Shown one piece after another: positions 1-11,716 of a DNA stretch of 64,000 nt (position 1 is the first letter of the stretch; every line of letters begins with the position of its first letter). The position numbers were made by a program, and so were the translations under genes. The notes under the pieces are model-generated. The model searched no databases and was not told where the DNA came from. It saw only the letters and a program-made list of their open reading frames with translations. Source of the stretch: Kitagawia praeruptora. Its lineage: Eukaryota; Streptophyta; Magnoliopsida; Apiales; Apiaceae. The stretch covers positions 96,817,001 to 96,881,000 of the forward strand of contig CM075344.1 in NCBI GenBank assembly GCA_037693485.1. The letters run 5' to 3'.

Positions 1-1085
1 AATTAGCAGGTTCTTTCTTTTCCTTTGGTGGTGGTTGATATTGTTGTTGTGCCTGATACTACTGATGCGGCTGAAAACCAGGAGGTTGATTTTGCTTAGG
101 AACTGCATATGATGGATTAGCCGCATGATTGCTATTGTAGGATAGATTGTTGTTAGGCCTCTGATTTGGATTGTAGTAAGAGTTATTTTGAACAGGCCAT
201 GACTGTCTTCCCTGAGTAAAAGATGCTTCCTCTGGGAATTGTTGTGCATAAGAATACTGATTAACACCATAATCATTGTACCCTTCCATGGGAGAAGAAA
301 TAGCACTGACATTCGCCCTTTGCCCACGTACCTCTTTATTAAGAGCATCCAATTTGAGATTCAGCAAGTTCATCATCTCGGTATCTTGTGCTGATTTAGC
401 TGAGCTCATCCCACTAGGTGCCCAAGAGTAGTTATTTGCTTCCAATTGCTCAAGAAGTGCTTTTGCCTTATGAACTGGTGTTTTCTTGAAATCTCCACCA
501 GCTGCCACATCCAAACTTAAACGAACATCTGCATTCAAAGATTCGTAAAATGTACTCAAAATCATCCACTCCGTACAACCGTGATGTGGACATTTTCTCA
601 ATAGTGCCTTGTATCTCTCTCATGCCTGATACAAGCCTTCACCTGGTTGTGTTTTGAAACTTAGAATGATTATCCTCATTTGTTGCGTCTTGTCAGAAGG
701 ATAATATTTGGACAAGAACTCCGTTGCAAGACTCTCCCAAGTAGCAATTGTAGTTTCAGGAAGCTGTTGGAACCATTCCATGGCTCTCCCTTTGATTGAG
801 TAAGGAAACATGTGAAGACGAATATGATCTGACGTAACTTCAGTGATCTTTAATGAACTACACATTTGCACGAAGCGCTCCAGATGACGATGTGGATCCT
901 CTCGCTCAATGTCCCCTTCAAAAGCTGAGTTGCTCACCTCTGAATTAAACTCAGATTCATGATGTTGTACTGAGATGCGCTAACTTAGGAGTCTTGTACA
1001 TGCAGTTCGCAGGATTGGGAGTCTCATGATCCCAAATAGAAGTCTTATTAACATTAGCAACTTCAAGATTCTCATTATTAGCCAT
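1..1085 (-). pseudogene. gag: Athila-type Ty3 Gag, broken (element A)
   Basis: Gag of a Ty3/gypsy element read leftwards from an ATG at 1083-1085 and running off the window. The capsid-type core lies at 937-440: it contains AMEWFQQLP, the LSKYYP motif and, after a stop, ERYKALLRKCPHHG, a combination I know from Athila-lineage Gag. A Gln/Asn/Pro-rich tail follows. Breaks: a 1-nt frameshift near 975 separates the first ~40 codons from the core; TGA replaces the expected Trp of the AWERYK motif near 620; TAG follows HQ at 59-61. The frame stays open after each stop, so these are point-mutation lesions in an old copy. It lies directly inside the primer-binding site and 5' LTR at 1299-11716, which fits gag position. 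Protease and RT would be left of the window. Confidence 0.85.
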
Positions 1086-1298
1086 CTTAGATATCTCTTT
1101 CCTTTGCCTCTCGCCTTAGAATTCAAAAAGTGCGCTCGATTTCTGGATCAAAATCTAGATTCCTAGCACTTGGAGAACGTCTCATGCAAGAGTTAATAGC
1201 ACTTGAAAAGAGGACTCCAATAAGATAGATCTTGGAAACAAATTTAATAAAATCTGAACAATAAGAAATAATTAACTTAAACTTAATATTGCCGCCTT

Positions 1299-1315
1299 CC
1301 CCGGCAGCGGCGCCA
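1299..1315 (-). other. Primer-binding site of element A (tRNA-Asp type)
   Basis: The plus strand reads CCCCGGCAGCGGCGCCA, one base different from the 3' end of plant tRNA-Asp (CCCCGGCAACGGCGCCA), so the minus strand is the complementary primer site. It sits 3 bp inside the LTR end at 1319 and fixes the element's direction as leftward. Confidence 0.8.
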
Positions 1316-1901
1316 ATTTGTTGGTGTAATATTTGTGAAAGTTCGTTCACAGGGAAGGACTAATTATACTAATTTAAGTTCAAGTTGTTACTTCTTAAAA
1401 TCTAGAAGTGAGAAGAATAATTGGGTGTGTTGTTACTAACTAAAATAGACTAATTATAAGCAGGTAAAACTAAGTTTTAACGATGAGGAAAAATAACCCG
1501 AGAACTAGGGTTCTTCAATTGGTTCAATGATGTTGATGTAATGCATTATATTTCTCGTACTTTGCTAAAAACAATTCTTCTAAAAATCCGAAACCCTAAC
1601 CCTAGGATCCGTGTAAAAGACATGGCTGATTATGAAGAAACGAAATCATACCTTTTAAGAGCTTTACGAATTCAAAAAGATGGAGGTCCAAGAAGCAATC
1701 ACCTCGCAGCCCTTGATGCAAGATCTCGTCTCCAAAGTAGTAGTCCACATAAACGCTTGATCGTCCAATGATCACCGGAACCGGTACTAGCCGAAGAACA
1801 ACCCTCAATCTCTCTCTCTAGCCTCTCCAAGTGTTAGAGCAGCTAGGATTTTATGAAAAATGAATTTGCAAAGATGCAACCCTAAACAATACATCATCAT
1901 G

Positions 1902-1909
1902 TATATATA
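1902..1909 (-). promoter_or_regulatory. Probable TATA box of the element A LTR
   Basis: TATATATA in the LTR, followed on the minus strand by an AG-rich leader (AGAGAGAGATTGAGG near 1810-1825) and then the primer site. Its position suits an LTR promoter driving leftward transcription. The box is palindromic, so direction is inferred from the element. Confidence 0.4.
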
Positions 1910-4900
1910 GGGAGAAAGTTGGGCCATGAAACCCTAAATCGTTTGGGCTTCTCTAAACCAAATCGACTTAGATTTTAATGTTAAATTCGAATTCCTTTTA
2001 AATAAGTAATTAAGACCAGCTCAATTAATTAAATAACCAATTTTGAATTTTGTAATAGCCCAAATTTCTGGTAGAATTAAAACTTTTCTTGTTATGAATA
2101 GTGCATCAGTGAATAGTGATTTTGACCTATAGTGACTTCAATGCGTAATGTTTCAGTGAGTAAGTACTTCAAGGTATAGTGATCTTCTGTGAATAGTGCA
2201 AACCTGAGTGCGACGATTGAGGTAAATAGAGAATCGGTCAATTGATAAAAGAGCTAGAATACCCTGTAAAGAAGTTGTGAAGTGAGTTAGAGTACACTAT
2301 AGAGGAGTGGAGTAATGGGAAAACCAAGTATGAACTAGGGAAGTACAGAGAGAATAAGTGTATGTAAACGAGGACAGAATTCAGAGAATACAAACTTTTT
2401 TTTATTCCAACTTTGACAGAGAAGTTAGGAATATAATATTTGGATTATTAATTGAGGATATTAAATGTTAGAAGCCCAATGGAGAATATATTATGAGAGG
2501 ATAATGGAATTGAGAATAAAACCCTAGAGAAAAAGGCTAGAGAAAAAGGAATTGCAGAAATTTTAGAAATCGGGAGAACGTTGTCTGAGATAAAGAGAAA
2601 ATGCAAAGGATATTGGACACAACAATTATTTGAGAAATTAGGCCACACTATTACCATGGAGTGCAACATATAAGTTGTAACAAATTGATTTAATTGAATA
2701 AAAGGAAGGGGCAAGGACATTGGTGGAAAGAATTATGAAAGGGCAAGGATAAGGTGGTAAAAAAACCAAAAACCCAACAAATATCAATCAAGCTTCTTGG
2801 ATACACCTTGCACAAGCCCCAAGGATCATACTCAGCCACCCCATCTGATCTTATCAACATTATTTGATCAAAAGTTAGTTGAATTAGTCAAAGAAAGAAA
2901 GCAAAAAGCTCTCCATCTCATTTTTTCAAAACTGCCCAGCAAGAACAGGCATGAAAGAAAAATTCATATCTCAAGATCTAGAGCTTCAGAAATCCCCAAA
3001 TTTTAACCATAGCTTCCTCATAGTATGGAGAACACACTTTTAAAATTTCATAGCCAACAAAGGAGTGTAGCCTAGTCAAATATCCTCCCCAAGTTGGAGA
3101 ACCAAATCTGTCCAGTTTCTATCCAGCGGAAAGATGGGGCTCAAAACCCTAGCTAGGAAGCTTCAAATTTGATATTCTATAGCTTAAAACAAAGCTTATG
3201 AGAGCCCAAGGTGTGGTAAACATTTGAGAACCAATCTCCAATGTTTCGATTTTATATGAATTTTACAAGATGAGCATGAATAGTGATGAATAGTAACTTA
3301 CATTGATTTTCTTGATTTGTTCTTAAGGTTTAAGCTTTATAAAGGCTATCTAAGGCTTGTTAAGTGTTTATAAACACTTGATAGTGTTGCTAGATCTCCC
3401 AAGAAGGTAAAAACCCTAACCCACCTTTGAGATCATATGACTTTTTGATATAGTTTTGATGTTATATAAAGATAAGATCATGTTTAAGTGTTGTAGTGAA
3501 TATTTGACTTTGTAAATTATGAAAAATGATGGTTGATGGATTTTAGTCTCACCACTGGACTTATAGATGTAAGATGAATATTTGTTGAGGTTGTGGATGT
3601 ATGGTATACCCGGTGTGGCTTGGTTATGTTGTGACAAAATGGAAATGACCGAGTTATAGCCGTCGTAATGGCGAAATTTCGTTAACCCTTGAAAACAGTT
3701 AAGGCCCGAGACCATAAAACTATTTTTAGACTCACCACTGCCTATAATTACAAAGATATGGTTGTCTAGTTTATTTTGCCGAAAGAATTGAGTTAAAAGA
3801 GTTTACAGTTTAAAAGTTATGCTAGTTTTAGTGAAAGCGGTTCGAGAGATTTCATTGCAGAAATGTAACCACTTTGATGCTAAGTTTGAGACCCTTAATA
3901 GTCGAATTAAATTGTGAAATTTTGAGAATAAATGTTAAGGATAGTTAGTAAAGTATGTGCGAAGGTTTCGAGTCAAAAAGATTATTTTCCGATTTTATAA
4001 AAATGTATCAGCCGAGGGTGCGCAAGTGAAAAAGCCATTTTAGGAGATGATACTATTCATTGCTAAACCCCTGCCCTGTTTTGTAAATTACGAAAAATGA
4101 GTCCTCTGACCAGAGCCAAATATTGAGTAGGTTACCTTCTAGACATTCTCTAGATCGTGCACGCGAAAACGGTGCGTCATTTTAGTTAACGGTTATCGAG
4201 TTATGAACGTTTTAGTAAAAGTGGTGCAAATAGTAAAAATCTGCAGTTGACCCAACTTTGAAAATACATTTCACCTATCTAGACCCGTGTTTTTGAACCA
4301 AGATTTTATGATAAATATTACAAATACCAAAGATGATTTTATAAGTGGTTTCGTATTTAAATACATTTCCAGTGATTTATTAAAAGTGTTGGAGTGCGAG
4401 TCAAGGAATAGTAATTTTCAGGGAAGTCAACTCTAGAGGTACTACTTTGACCATTCGTTTTGGCTAAGTTAAAAGAGGAATTTCGAGTCGACTAAAACAC
4501 GAAACTTGTAAAGGATTATCAAGGCAACATATTGGTGTAAAGAACGAGGTTATAAATGGTTGAGTAGTTGAGTATAACTTGAATTCGAGGATCAATTTCG
4601 AACTAAACTTATGTCGTAAGTGTTTGTCGTCTAACATGGACTTTGTACGAGTCTAGGATGACCCCTTAGTGCCTTGGTTTTGATTTGCTTAAGTGTCTAA
4701 GCGTTGAGTTATAAGTGGATCATATAGGGGATTAATCGCGTGTTTTCTTGACTTTGTTAGATTGTCGGATTCCGCTACGAGCCCCTGCTACATCCGGAGT
4801 ACCAGGCAAGTATACTAACTCTTACTCTATCGTTCAGAGTAGAGATATTTTGTAATGAAAGTTGTTCGTAATAGTAGTTAAATGCGAGTAAACATAATGA

Positions 4901-5721
4901 GGAGATATGGAAGTATGGTTAGAAGTAACCTACGTTCCAAGTAGATGATGTAACATAAGGAGTAGGCGATGAGCACGAAGTGCTGAGGAGAATAGAATTT
5001 TCGAAAACCCGGACAAAGCTTTTAAAAAGAATTTCGAAATAATTAACCTAAAGGCAACATCACTAATAAACCTTATTCGTCTAATTAAATTTATTTAATT
5101 AGATGAATATCATTTTCAAAATGTTCTCTTAAAACCGCTTTGTTCTGGAGAGATAACAAGAATGATTTAATGAAAGTAATCTACCTATTTGTTTATACCG
5201 GATATTATTTCATGAGTTGGTCCATATTGAGGGGACATTTATCGAGATACTTTATTCGTACTAGACGAGGAGATAATAGATATATGGTAAGTAATATCTT
5301 CATACTATATATTAACTGATATTTATGAGTGGAGTTATATATACATAGTAAGTTGAGAATACTGACATGGGTTACCATATTCCCGATCCATGATCAGAAC
5401 AATTTTTCATAAAGATTTCCTCTACTCATTCAAGAGGAAAACTAAATTATTGGAGGTGTTTATCGTTCATTGTTTCTGAACGATATTGGAGTAGTATTTT
5501 ATTGAGAAGTAAATAATGGTGCATGTGTTCTTTTACCGTGATGCCTAAGCAAATTTCTTGTTGAAGGTGATCGAAGATTCTAACACCTAATATTCGGGAC
5601 TGAAAATAGCGTAAGAGACCGGGACAGGGCCGGTCCAGCATAATAATTAACGTAAGTGACCTGAGTAACGCATCAGCCCAACCTGAGGAGTTTAGGGTGT
5701 GTTCGAGACGTCGGCTCATCC

Positions 5722-5735
5722 TTCTATCGATAGAA
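5722..5735. promoter_or_regulatory. Conserved LTR palindrome TTCTATCGATAGAA (F copy)
   Basis: A perfect 14-bp palindrome, preceded by CTCATCC and followed by AACG. Equivalent palindromes at similar places occur in both LTRs of G and H, so it appears conserved between families. Function unknown; a hairpin or dimeric factor site is possible. Confidence 0.5.
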
Positions 5736-6307
5736 AACGAGGCGGGACAATGGACTGGTCATCCATTACTTGAGGAGGCGTTTGAGGAGAAGTCCAATCA
5801 TCGATACCCTAACTGTTAACCGATCCCTTTGTGGTTCTGTTAACTAGGGTGTTGATCCGATCAGTTGTTAAATTATATTTATTCAAATCAGTTTAGCAAT
5901 TCTGAGGAGTTATTGAATTATATTCGAGTAGTACTTTGAGAAGTTGTTAAAATATATTTATTCCTTCATATGAGTAGTATTCTGAGATTGAAAAATACTT
6001 ATGAGAGAATTTCTTTTCAAAAAGAGTATAATTACTTATGTGAATGAGTTTTTATAAAATGATGAAAACATATTTTTGAGCGAGTTGTTGTTGTATTATA
6101 TGATATCTATATACTTGCTAGGCATTCTTTGGCTCATTCTTGCTATTTAAATATTATTAAACAGCGGCAATCAAAGCTGGCACTAGTACGGCGAACCGTG
6201 ATTAAGGGAAGGGGAAAGACAACTGGTTCAGCGTGTTAGCCTTATAGTATATGAGGAGAGTGCAAGTTGAGAAGATGTTTGTAAACACTACTAGAAAAAA
6301 GTCAATA

Positions 6308-6660
6308 GACATCAGTTCTGGACCGATGTAAAAAAGTTTCAAAACCAATGTCTAGGTGGGTGTTGTTAAAAGTCCATGTTTTTTACATCGGTTCTGGGCC
6401 GATGTTAAAAAGGACTTATTACATCGGTTATAGACCGATGTAAATACTTATCAACAACATCAGTTTTCAAAACAGAACCGATGTCTCAATCCATGTACTA
6501 CATCGGTTTTGGTTAGGACCGATGTTGTAAATTATATACTACATTGGTTTTGAATAGAAAATCGATGTTGTAAATTGTATACCACATCATTTTTTAACCG
6601 ATGTAAAATAGATCCATGAAATTGCCAAATTAGACATCAGTTTTTAGGTGATGTGTTAAA
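6308..6660. repeat. Left subterminal inverted-repeat cluster of the CACTA element
   Basis: About eight short imperfect palindromes of the form ACATCGGTT-spacer-ACCGATGT, spaced tens of bases apart. In CACTA elements such subterminal repeats bind the DNA-binding transposase subunit; that role is inferred here from position. Confidence 0.8.
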
Positions 6661-7186
6661 GGCTCAAATTGATGTGTGTTTACCAAAATTATGTGCCCAA
6701 AAATTTACCAAAATCAATATTGCATTCAAATGGAGTTATATACCACCAAAATTAGCAATACAAAACATTCACCCAAAAGCATAATTCATTGACAATCTAC
6801 TACTACACCAAACTCCATATCCACAACTACCTCAACTACAAATATATTCGTACGTTCACAATAACAAACAAACTCCTCAACTACTAATAATTTGAAACTT
6901 AACAATACTATATAAACTTCACATTGCTAAAGCTAAAGCTAAAGAAAGGAGACACTTTGACCACCAAAAAGGTTCATCTTCTTCCACCAGTTCCCACTCG
7001 TGGTTTGGCCTTCACCTCAGACTCCTGCACCATAACCAGCAAGGCACAACAATTTCCAATCCTGATAAACAACTGCCAAAAAGGATTTTGCATCAAATAT
7101 GTAACATAATGTGACTGACTCTAGACTCTAGTAGAAATTATAACTTCAAGAAAGATAGATAAAAAGCCTGTCATGGGATAAATTAC

Positions 7187-7636
7187 CTCCCTTAACTCTT
7201 CTAAATCCTGGAATTGGCTGAGTAGCGGCAACCATTTTAGAGAACACGTCATCAAATATTTCTTGGGTTCTGGCACCAAATGCCTCTACACTGATCTATT
7301 CAAAAAATAGCAAATAAATTCCATTTCACGACCTCAAAGGCAATCATGATAACCAGATAAATCACAAAATTCCAGAGCATTTATTTATTATTATTCTATA
7401 TACGCATAAGTAAGATTTAATGATTAAAGTTATTACCTTTAGTTTGTTATCCTCGATTTCACTTCTAACTGAGAACTCCTCGTGCTTAGAAGAAGGAGCC
7501 TCAACATCTAAGTTAACAGATAATACAGCACTTGTCAAATAACAGGAGTTAAAAGTGTTAAAGTAGAAAATCATAAATACAACATATGAGTTTTGTACCT
7601 GATGACACAACTTGGACAGGGATAATTTTTTTAGCA
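7187..7636 (-). pseudogene. Captured trigger-factor-like (plastid TIG-type) gene fragment, three exons
   Basis: Three exon-like blocks on the minus strand at about 7599-7636, 7437-7507 and 7187-7295, each bordered by GT donors and AG acceptors. The last block encodes ARTQEIFDDVFSKM and then QPIPGFRRVKG, which I recognise from the ribosome-binding N-terminal domain of chloroplast trigger-factor-like proteins, including the GFRRVKG signature. The middle block gives an acidic stretch ending EIEDNKLK, as precedes that domain. The rest of the gene is missing, so no functional chaperone is expected. It lies downstream of the 9055-9575 fragment in the same orientation, so one transcript could join them. 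Confidence 0.72.
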
Positions 7637-9054
7637 CTTAAAATAAACAGTAATCTTATCATCATTACAAGAATACATTAATATAAATATAAAAAAGAAG
7701 AAAAGGTAACTGGCTACTGGGTGAAAGGCAGCAGTACTCATTGGGAGCAAAATACAATGATAATTGTTGTGGATCAGAGGTGTGATTGAAAATGTACCAA
7801 GTAGTAAATATTACACCAACGTAACAGTTGCTCTTAAAAGGTATGTTTTATTAGACAACAACAGCTTATATCGTGTCCTATGTATGATCGTTATATTTAG
7901 TTTCTTAAGTCTTCCCCAATTGTGAATTACAGAGTTTCATTTAAGGTAGCATGAACTTGTATTCATTGTAGGCACTGGCCACGGTGAAAGTAATTTCCAT
8001 TCATTTATGTAATTACGTCTACTTTTCCTCCTGTGTAGTATTTGGAAGCAGCAATAAGTGTGAAAATTTACTAATCTTGCTCCAGTTTCGTCTACTTTCT
8101 TCCTCATACAAGAGTTTCACACTAGTGTTTAGTTAAATAATGATGGAAATGGAGAAGATGGAAACCTGCATTTCAAAGTATTGTGTATTAACTGCATAAC
8201 ACAGCTATGTGACCATTGTCAAATACGGAAATGTTGTCTTCACCTATATCCACACTGCAATAAAAGTGATTGATCAGCATTGCATGTGAAATATAGATTG
8301 TTTAAATTGTTATTGATTTGAAACAGTATCATAAGCCACAAGTCATTGCATGTCAGGAATATAGATTGTTTAAATTGTTATTCATTTTAAACAATATCAT
8401 AAGCCACAAGTACGTGCATCAAAAGGAAATGATAATTAAGGTCAGCAAAATCAGAACATTTTTAAAACAGAAAAAATATATTGCAAAGTACATAAAATCT
8501 GGTAACATGTTACTTAAAAGCAAGATTCTTCATGGCAGTCCCGTAATTCCAAAGAAAGCTTACAAATTATACAGATGGCCAATATAGAAACTACAAAATT
8601 GAGCAAAGTAGTGTTTTCTACGATTTAATAGCTGATCTAGGTAGTTGCAAGATTATCATGTCAGCCCATCGAAGACAGGTTTCTAAGCTAACTCGTATTT
8701 TCATAAATTCAAAAGGGGTTAGATTTTACAAAATGAGTATGCAACTGGTGAGATATTATGATGAGAACATACATTTCTTAAACTAAAGGATGCACAACAA
8801 GTATAGGTAATTCCTTCAGAGAATGTTCATGGGAAGCAATATAGTGCATTCATATTTGGTGTAAAGGTCAATGTTAGCTTTGGTATCAAAGGATTACAAG
8901 GTACACCAATTGAATAATAAACAAGACTCTTCTACATTTAGGAAGGGAAAAAAAATCAATCACAAAGCACTATCATACATTATAAAAAGCATAGGATGAT
9001 TCCAAATTCCCATAATGCCAAATTAAATAAGCAGGCATTCAAGCTTTTTCTTAC

Positions 9055-9575
9055 CTAATCATTCTTGCCTTGTTATTCTTATAAAGTTTCCATCGAGAAG
9101 TGTTGTGTTGGAAAGCTGAACTGCATAACCAGCTTCTTTAGGTGTAAGAGGCTTCACTTTCCCTTCCCTGACCAATAATTTAGACTATTATAAATTGAAC
9201 CGGAACACATATATGTATGTTAGACGAACAACTCTACCAGAAGACATTAAAAGTATCTTATACTTCTAAGTTTTAACACACCTGATCACTCACATGATTG
9301 GACCACGTAAATACCAGAAGCATTTTCGAACAATGGACAATGAATTTAAGTTTAAATAACTCAATACTCCCAATAAAATAACAGCCTCACATGATCACAA
9401 TAGCATTAAACTAATCTACCTCACCATAAAAAATTAGATACATAAAACAAGTCAAATAAAACATTAACAAAAAAAATTACCAAGGCTTCCCATTTTTTCT
9501 TGCAGCAGCCATATCTTTAGCTTGCTTCAACTCAAAATCTTCATTCTCTGCTTGAATTCTTATAGCTCTCAAATT
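9055..9575 (-). pseudogene. Captured rhodanese-like (STR11-type) gene fragment, two exons
   Basis: Two exon-like blocks on the minus strand: 9481-9575, between an AG acceptor and a GTAATT donor, encodes IQAENEDFELKQAKDMAAA; 9055-9167, after a CAG acceptor, encodes KVKPLTPKEAGYAVQLSN. Together they resemble the start of the plant plastid rhodanese-like protein STR11, just before its rhodanese core. The match breaks after LLD, and the exon 1 end reads out of frame. The catalytic rhodanese region is absent. A dehydrated fragment like this is typical of transposon gene capture. Identification is from memory. Confidence 0.55.
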
Positions 9576-10337
9576 CTAAACCAAGAAAATCAAGAAAACT
9601 CAAATCGCATAAAAATCAAAACTTGATAACAACCCATTAAAGAACTCGTGAAATCAAGACAAGGGTTGATTTATATAAGGCATAAAAATGACTTACATGA
9701 ATGGGGGGAGTTTAAGAGAAGAAGACAGTGAAGAAGTGAAGCAACAGCAATGTCTTGAAGTGAGTTCTTAATTGTAATTAGAAGAAGAGACATGCATACA
9801 TCTATAACAATAAATCTGAAAAATCACTTACTTTGGAGATGACCCAAGCTTAAGAATCAATCAATCTACTAAAAAAAACTTAAATTAAAAACCAAACTTT
9901 GAATTTACAAACAAAAATCGAAATCGAAAAATACTTACTAATCGAAATAAAAAATACTTACTTATTAATTAAGATTCGACCTAATTAATAGCCTCCAAGA
10001 GTAACCAATTAATAGAAATCGAAAGGTAGGGTTCGACCTAATTGGAATTCGAAATGGGGGTTTTGAAATCTAGGGTTTTAATTTGGGGATTTGTAATTTA
10101 GGGTTCTTCAAATTTGGGGGTTTGTGAGTGAAATTAGTGATAGTGAGTTTGAGTGAGTTTTGAGTGAGGTTTGAGTGAGGAGCGGGAGTGAGGTTTGTCT
10201 GAAGAAGGGAAATGAAATGTGTGAAGGGGGGGAATGTTTCTAAGTGTACCAGAGGGAAAGCGGGTTGGGGAAAATTTACTAATATTAGAGGGAAAAAAAG
10301 ATTCGCGTGTTTTTTTTATTTTTTTAAAAAGTGGTGG

Positions 10338-10465
10338 AGACATCGGTTTAAAGTGTAACTGATGTCTAAAATATACTTTAACATCAGTTATAGTAAAACT
10401 GATGTAAAATAGACCTTTAACATCGGTCAAAAACGTAACTGATGTTAAAGGGGTGATGTCTATTG
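10338..10465. repeat. Right subterminal inverted-repeat cluster of the CACTA element
   Basis: Three palindromes of the ACATCGGTT/AACTGATGT type, mirroring the left cluster. This end is shorter than the left one. Confidence 0.8.
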
Positions 10466-11716
10466 ACTGTTTTCTTGTAGTGAAAATGTTGTATTATTTA
10501 GTACTTTGGAGTTGTAATAGTATTTCAGAGATTCTGGGAAGTGAACTTGAGATGTAATAACTTTTGGAATTATTGAGAACTTGTTCTAAGACTATAACCC
10601 GTGGAGTTAGATGCATAGAGACTACTTTTATTGTTGTAGTAGAATATATTGTGAAAAGGTATTGCTATATGAGGGTGGATGAAGACGTGGCGACCCAAAT
10701 TCCTTGTACGGAAGTTGGGAGTGTTACAAATTTAATAATTTAATTTAAATTAAAACTCCTTTTAAACATTCTTATTGTGTAACCCTTTAGGTTGTTATTA
10801 CATTGGCAATAATTTTAATATCCAGTAATAAAGTTATAAACAATGAACGACATCTAGTAATACATCATTGCTACCCAAGTAATAATAATAATTGGTCCAA
10901 TTAAACCTTTTGTAATATAATGTTTCCGTGTAATATAATCCCTTTAACCAAATATTATAGATTAAACTCGAGGCATGTAATTAGTCATCCTCTTCAACGT
11001 TTAATTCGGGTTTGCTTGATCAATAAGTAGACTATTAAAACAAATCAATATTTGAGCATGGCCATGCATTTTCATAGTCTCACTCAATCAAGAGGCCAAT
11101 AATATCTCTTCTAATATTAAAAGGGTTAAATCCTATATCTATCACTCATATTTCTCATACGACTCATAATATACCCGATGTCCACTTTTATCATCACCCG
11201 GTCAAAGGTAACTTTTAATGTAGTCAAAGTATATTAATCCTCGTATAGAAATGTAATGATCTCAAGTCTAAGGATCATAACACCATTGTCACTGTGAGTC
11301 TTTCTAATGACATTATCAACATGTAGAATCTCACCATGGGTTAATCTAGTACCATGTAGAATATTACATGCACCTATGTTCTTGACTTTAGTATCACTAT
11401 ACCTATGACCAATGAGATGTGGTCATCCGTCAATAAACATACTAATCTTTATGCATTATAATTGTCCCAAATTGATAATGCTCGATTAGGGATATTTAGG
11501 AATATAAACACTACTCATATAGTCTCATTTTTAAGTCACATACTTAAAGATATAGAATACGTGTTCTATTTTCCAAGCACATTTATTACTCTAACATTTA
11601 TATCGCAGTAAATTAAGACATATTAAATTAATGTAGAATAATCCATAGAACATAATCATCAAATAACAAAATAGTCTTCCTAGAAGCACAACTACATTGT
11701 CTCTAGGGCACTAACA

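Larger units (their letters stand above)
6286..10482. mobile_element. Non-autonomous CACTA (En/Spm) transposon with captured gene fragments
   Basis: Left end CACTACTAGAAAAAAGTC, right end GACTGTTTTCTTGTAGTG; read inward, the two ends match over about 28 bp with two mismatches. A 3-bp duplication aaa flanks the element, as expected of CACTA transposons. Clusters of ACATCGGTT...ACCGATGT-type subterminal repeats lie inside both ends. The 4.2-kb body has no recognisable transposase. It holds spliced-gene fragments in minus orientation (7187-7636 and 9055-9575), making it a Pack-CACTA-type element. Inserted in solo LTR F. Confidence 0.92.
2051..10728. mobile_element. Solo LTR F (Tekay/Del-like Ty3), 4.5 kb plus nested CACTA
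   Basis: Begins TGTAATAGCCC at 2051 and ends GGGAGTGTTACA at 10728, flanked by a perfect 5-bp duplication aattt (2046-2050, 10729-10733). No primer site, polypurine tract or internal region adjoins it, so it is a solo LTR left by recombination between two LTRs. Without the CACTA element and its TSD it is about 4.48 kb. Ends and several inner modules (4157-4222, 5722-5735, 6116-6150) resemble those of H and G, so it belongs to the same broad LTR group. No long ORF is supported in it. Confidence 0.85.
1319..11716 (-). mobile_element. 5' LTR of element A (Athila-like), split by solo LTR F
   Basis: The LTR runs from TGTTGGTG at 1319 to CACTAACA ending at 11716; these ends form a near-perfect inverted repeat with the canonical TG/CA. 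Removing F plus one TSD copy (2051-10733) leaves about 1.7 kb, a usual Athila LTR size. The primer site abuts the left end, so transcription runs leftward. The sequence joins smoothly across F (aattt at 2046-2050 and 10729-10733). The other LTR is outside the window, so the element's own TSD cannot be checked. Confidence 0.65.

Noticed and set aside
8318..8587. 89-codon plus ORF inside the CACTA element
   Set aside because: Lys/Ile-rich product as expected from AT-rich intron-like DNA; the recognisable exons are on the other strand.
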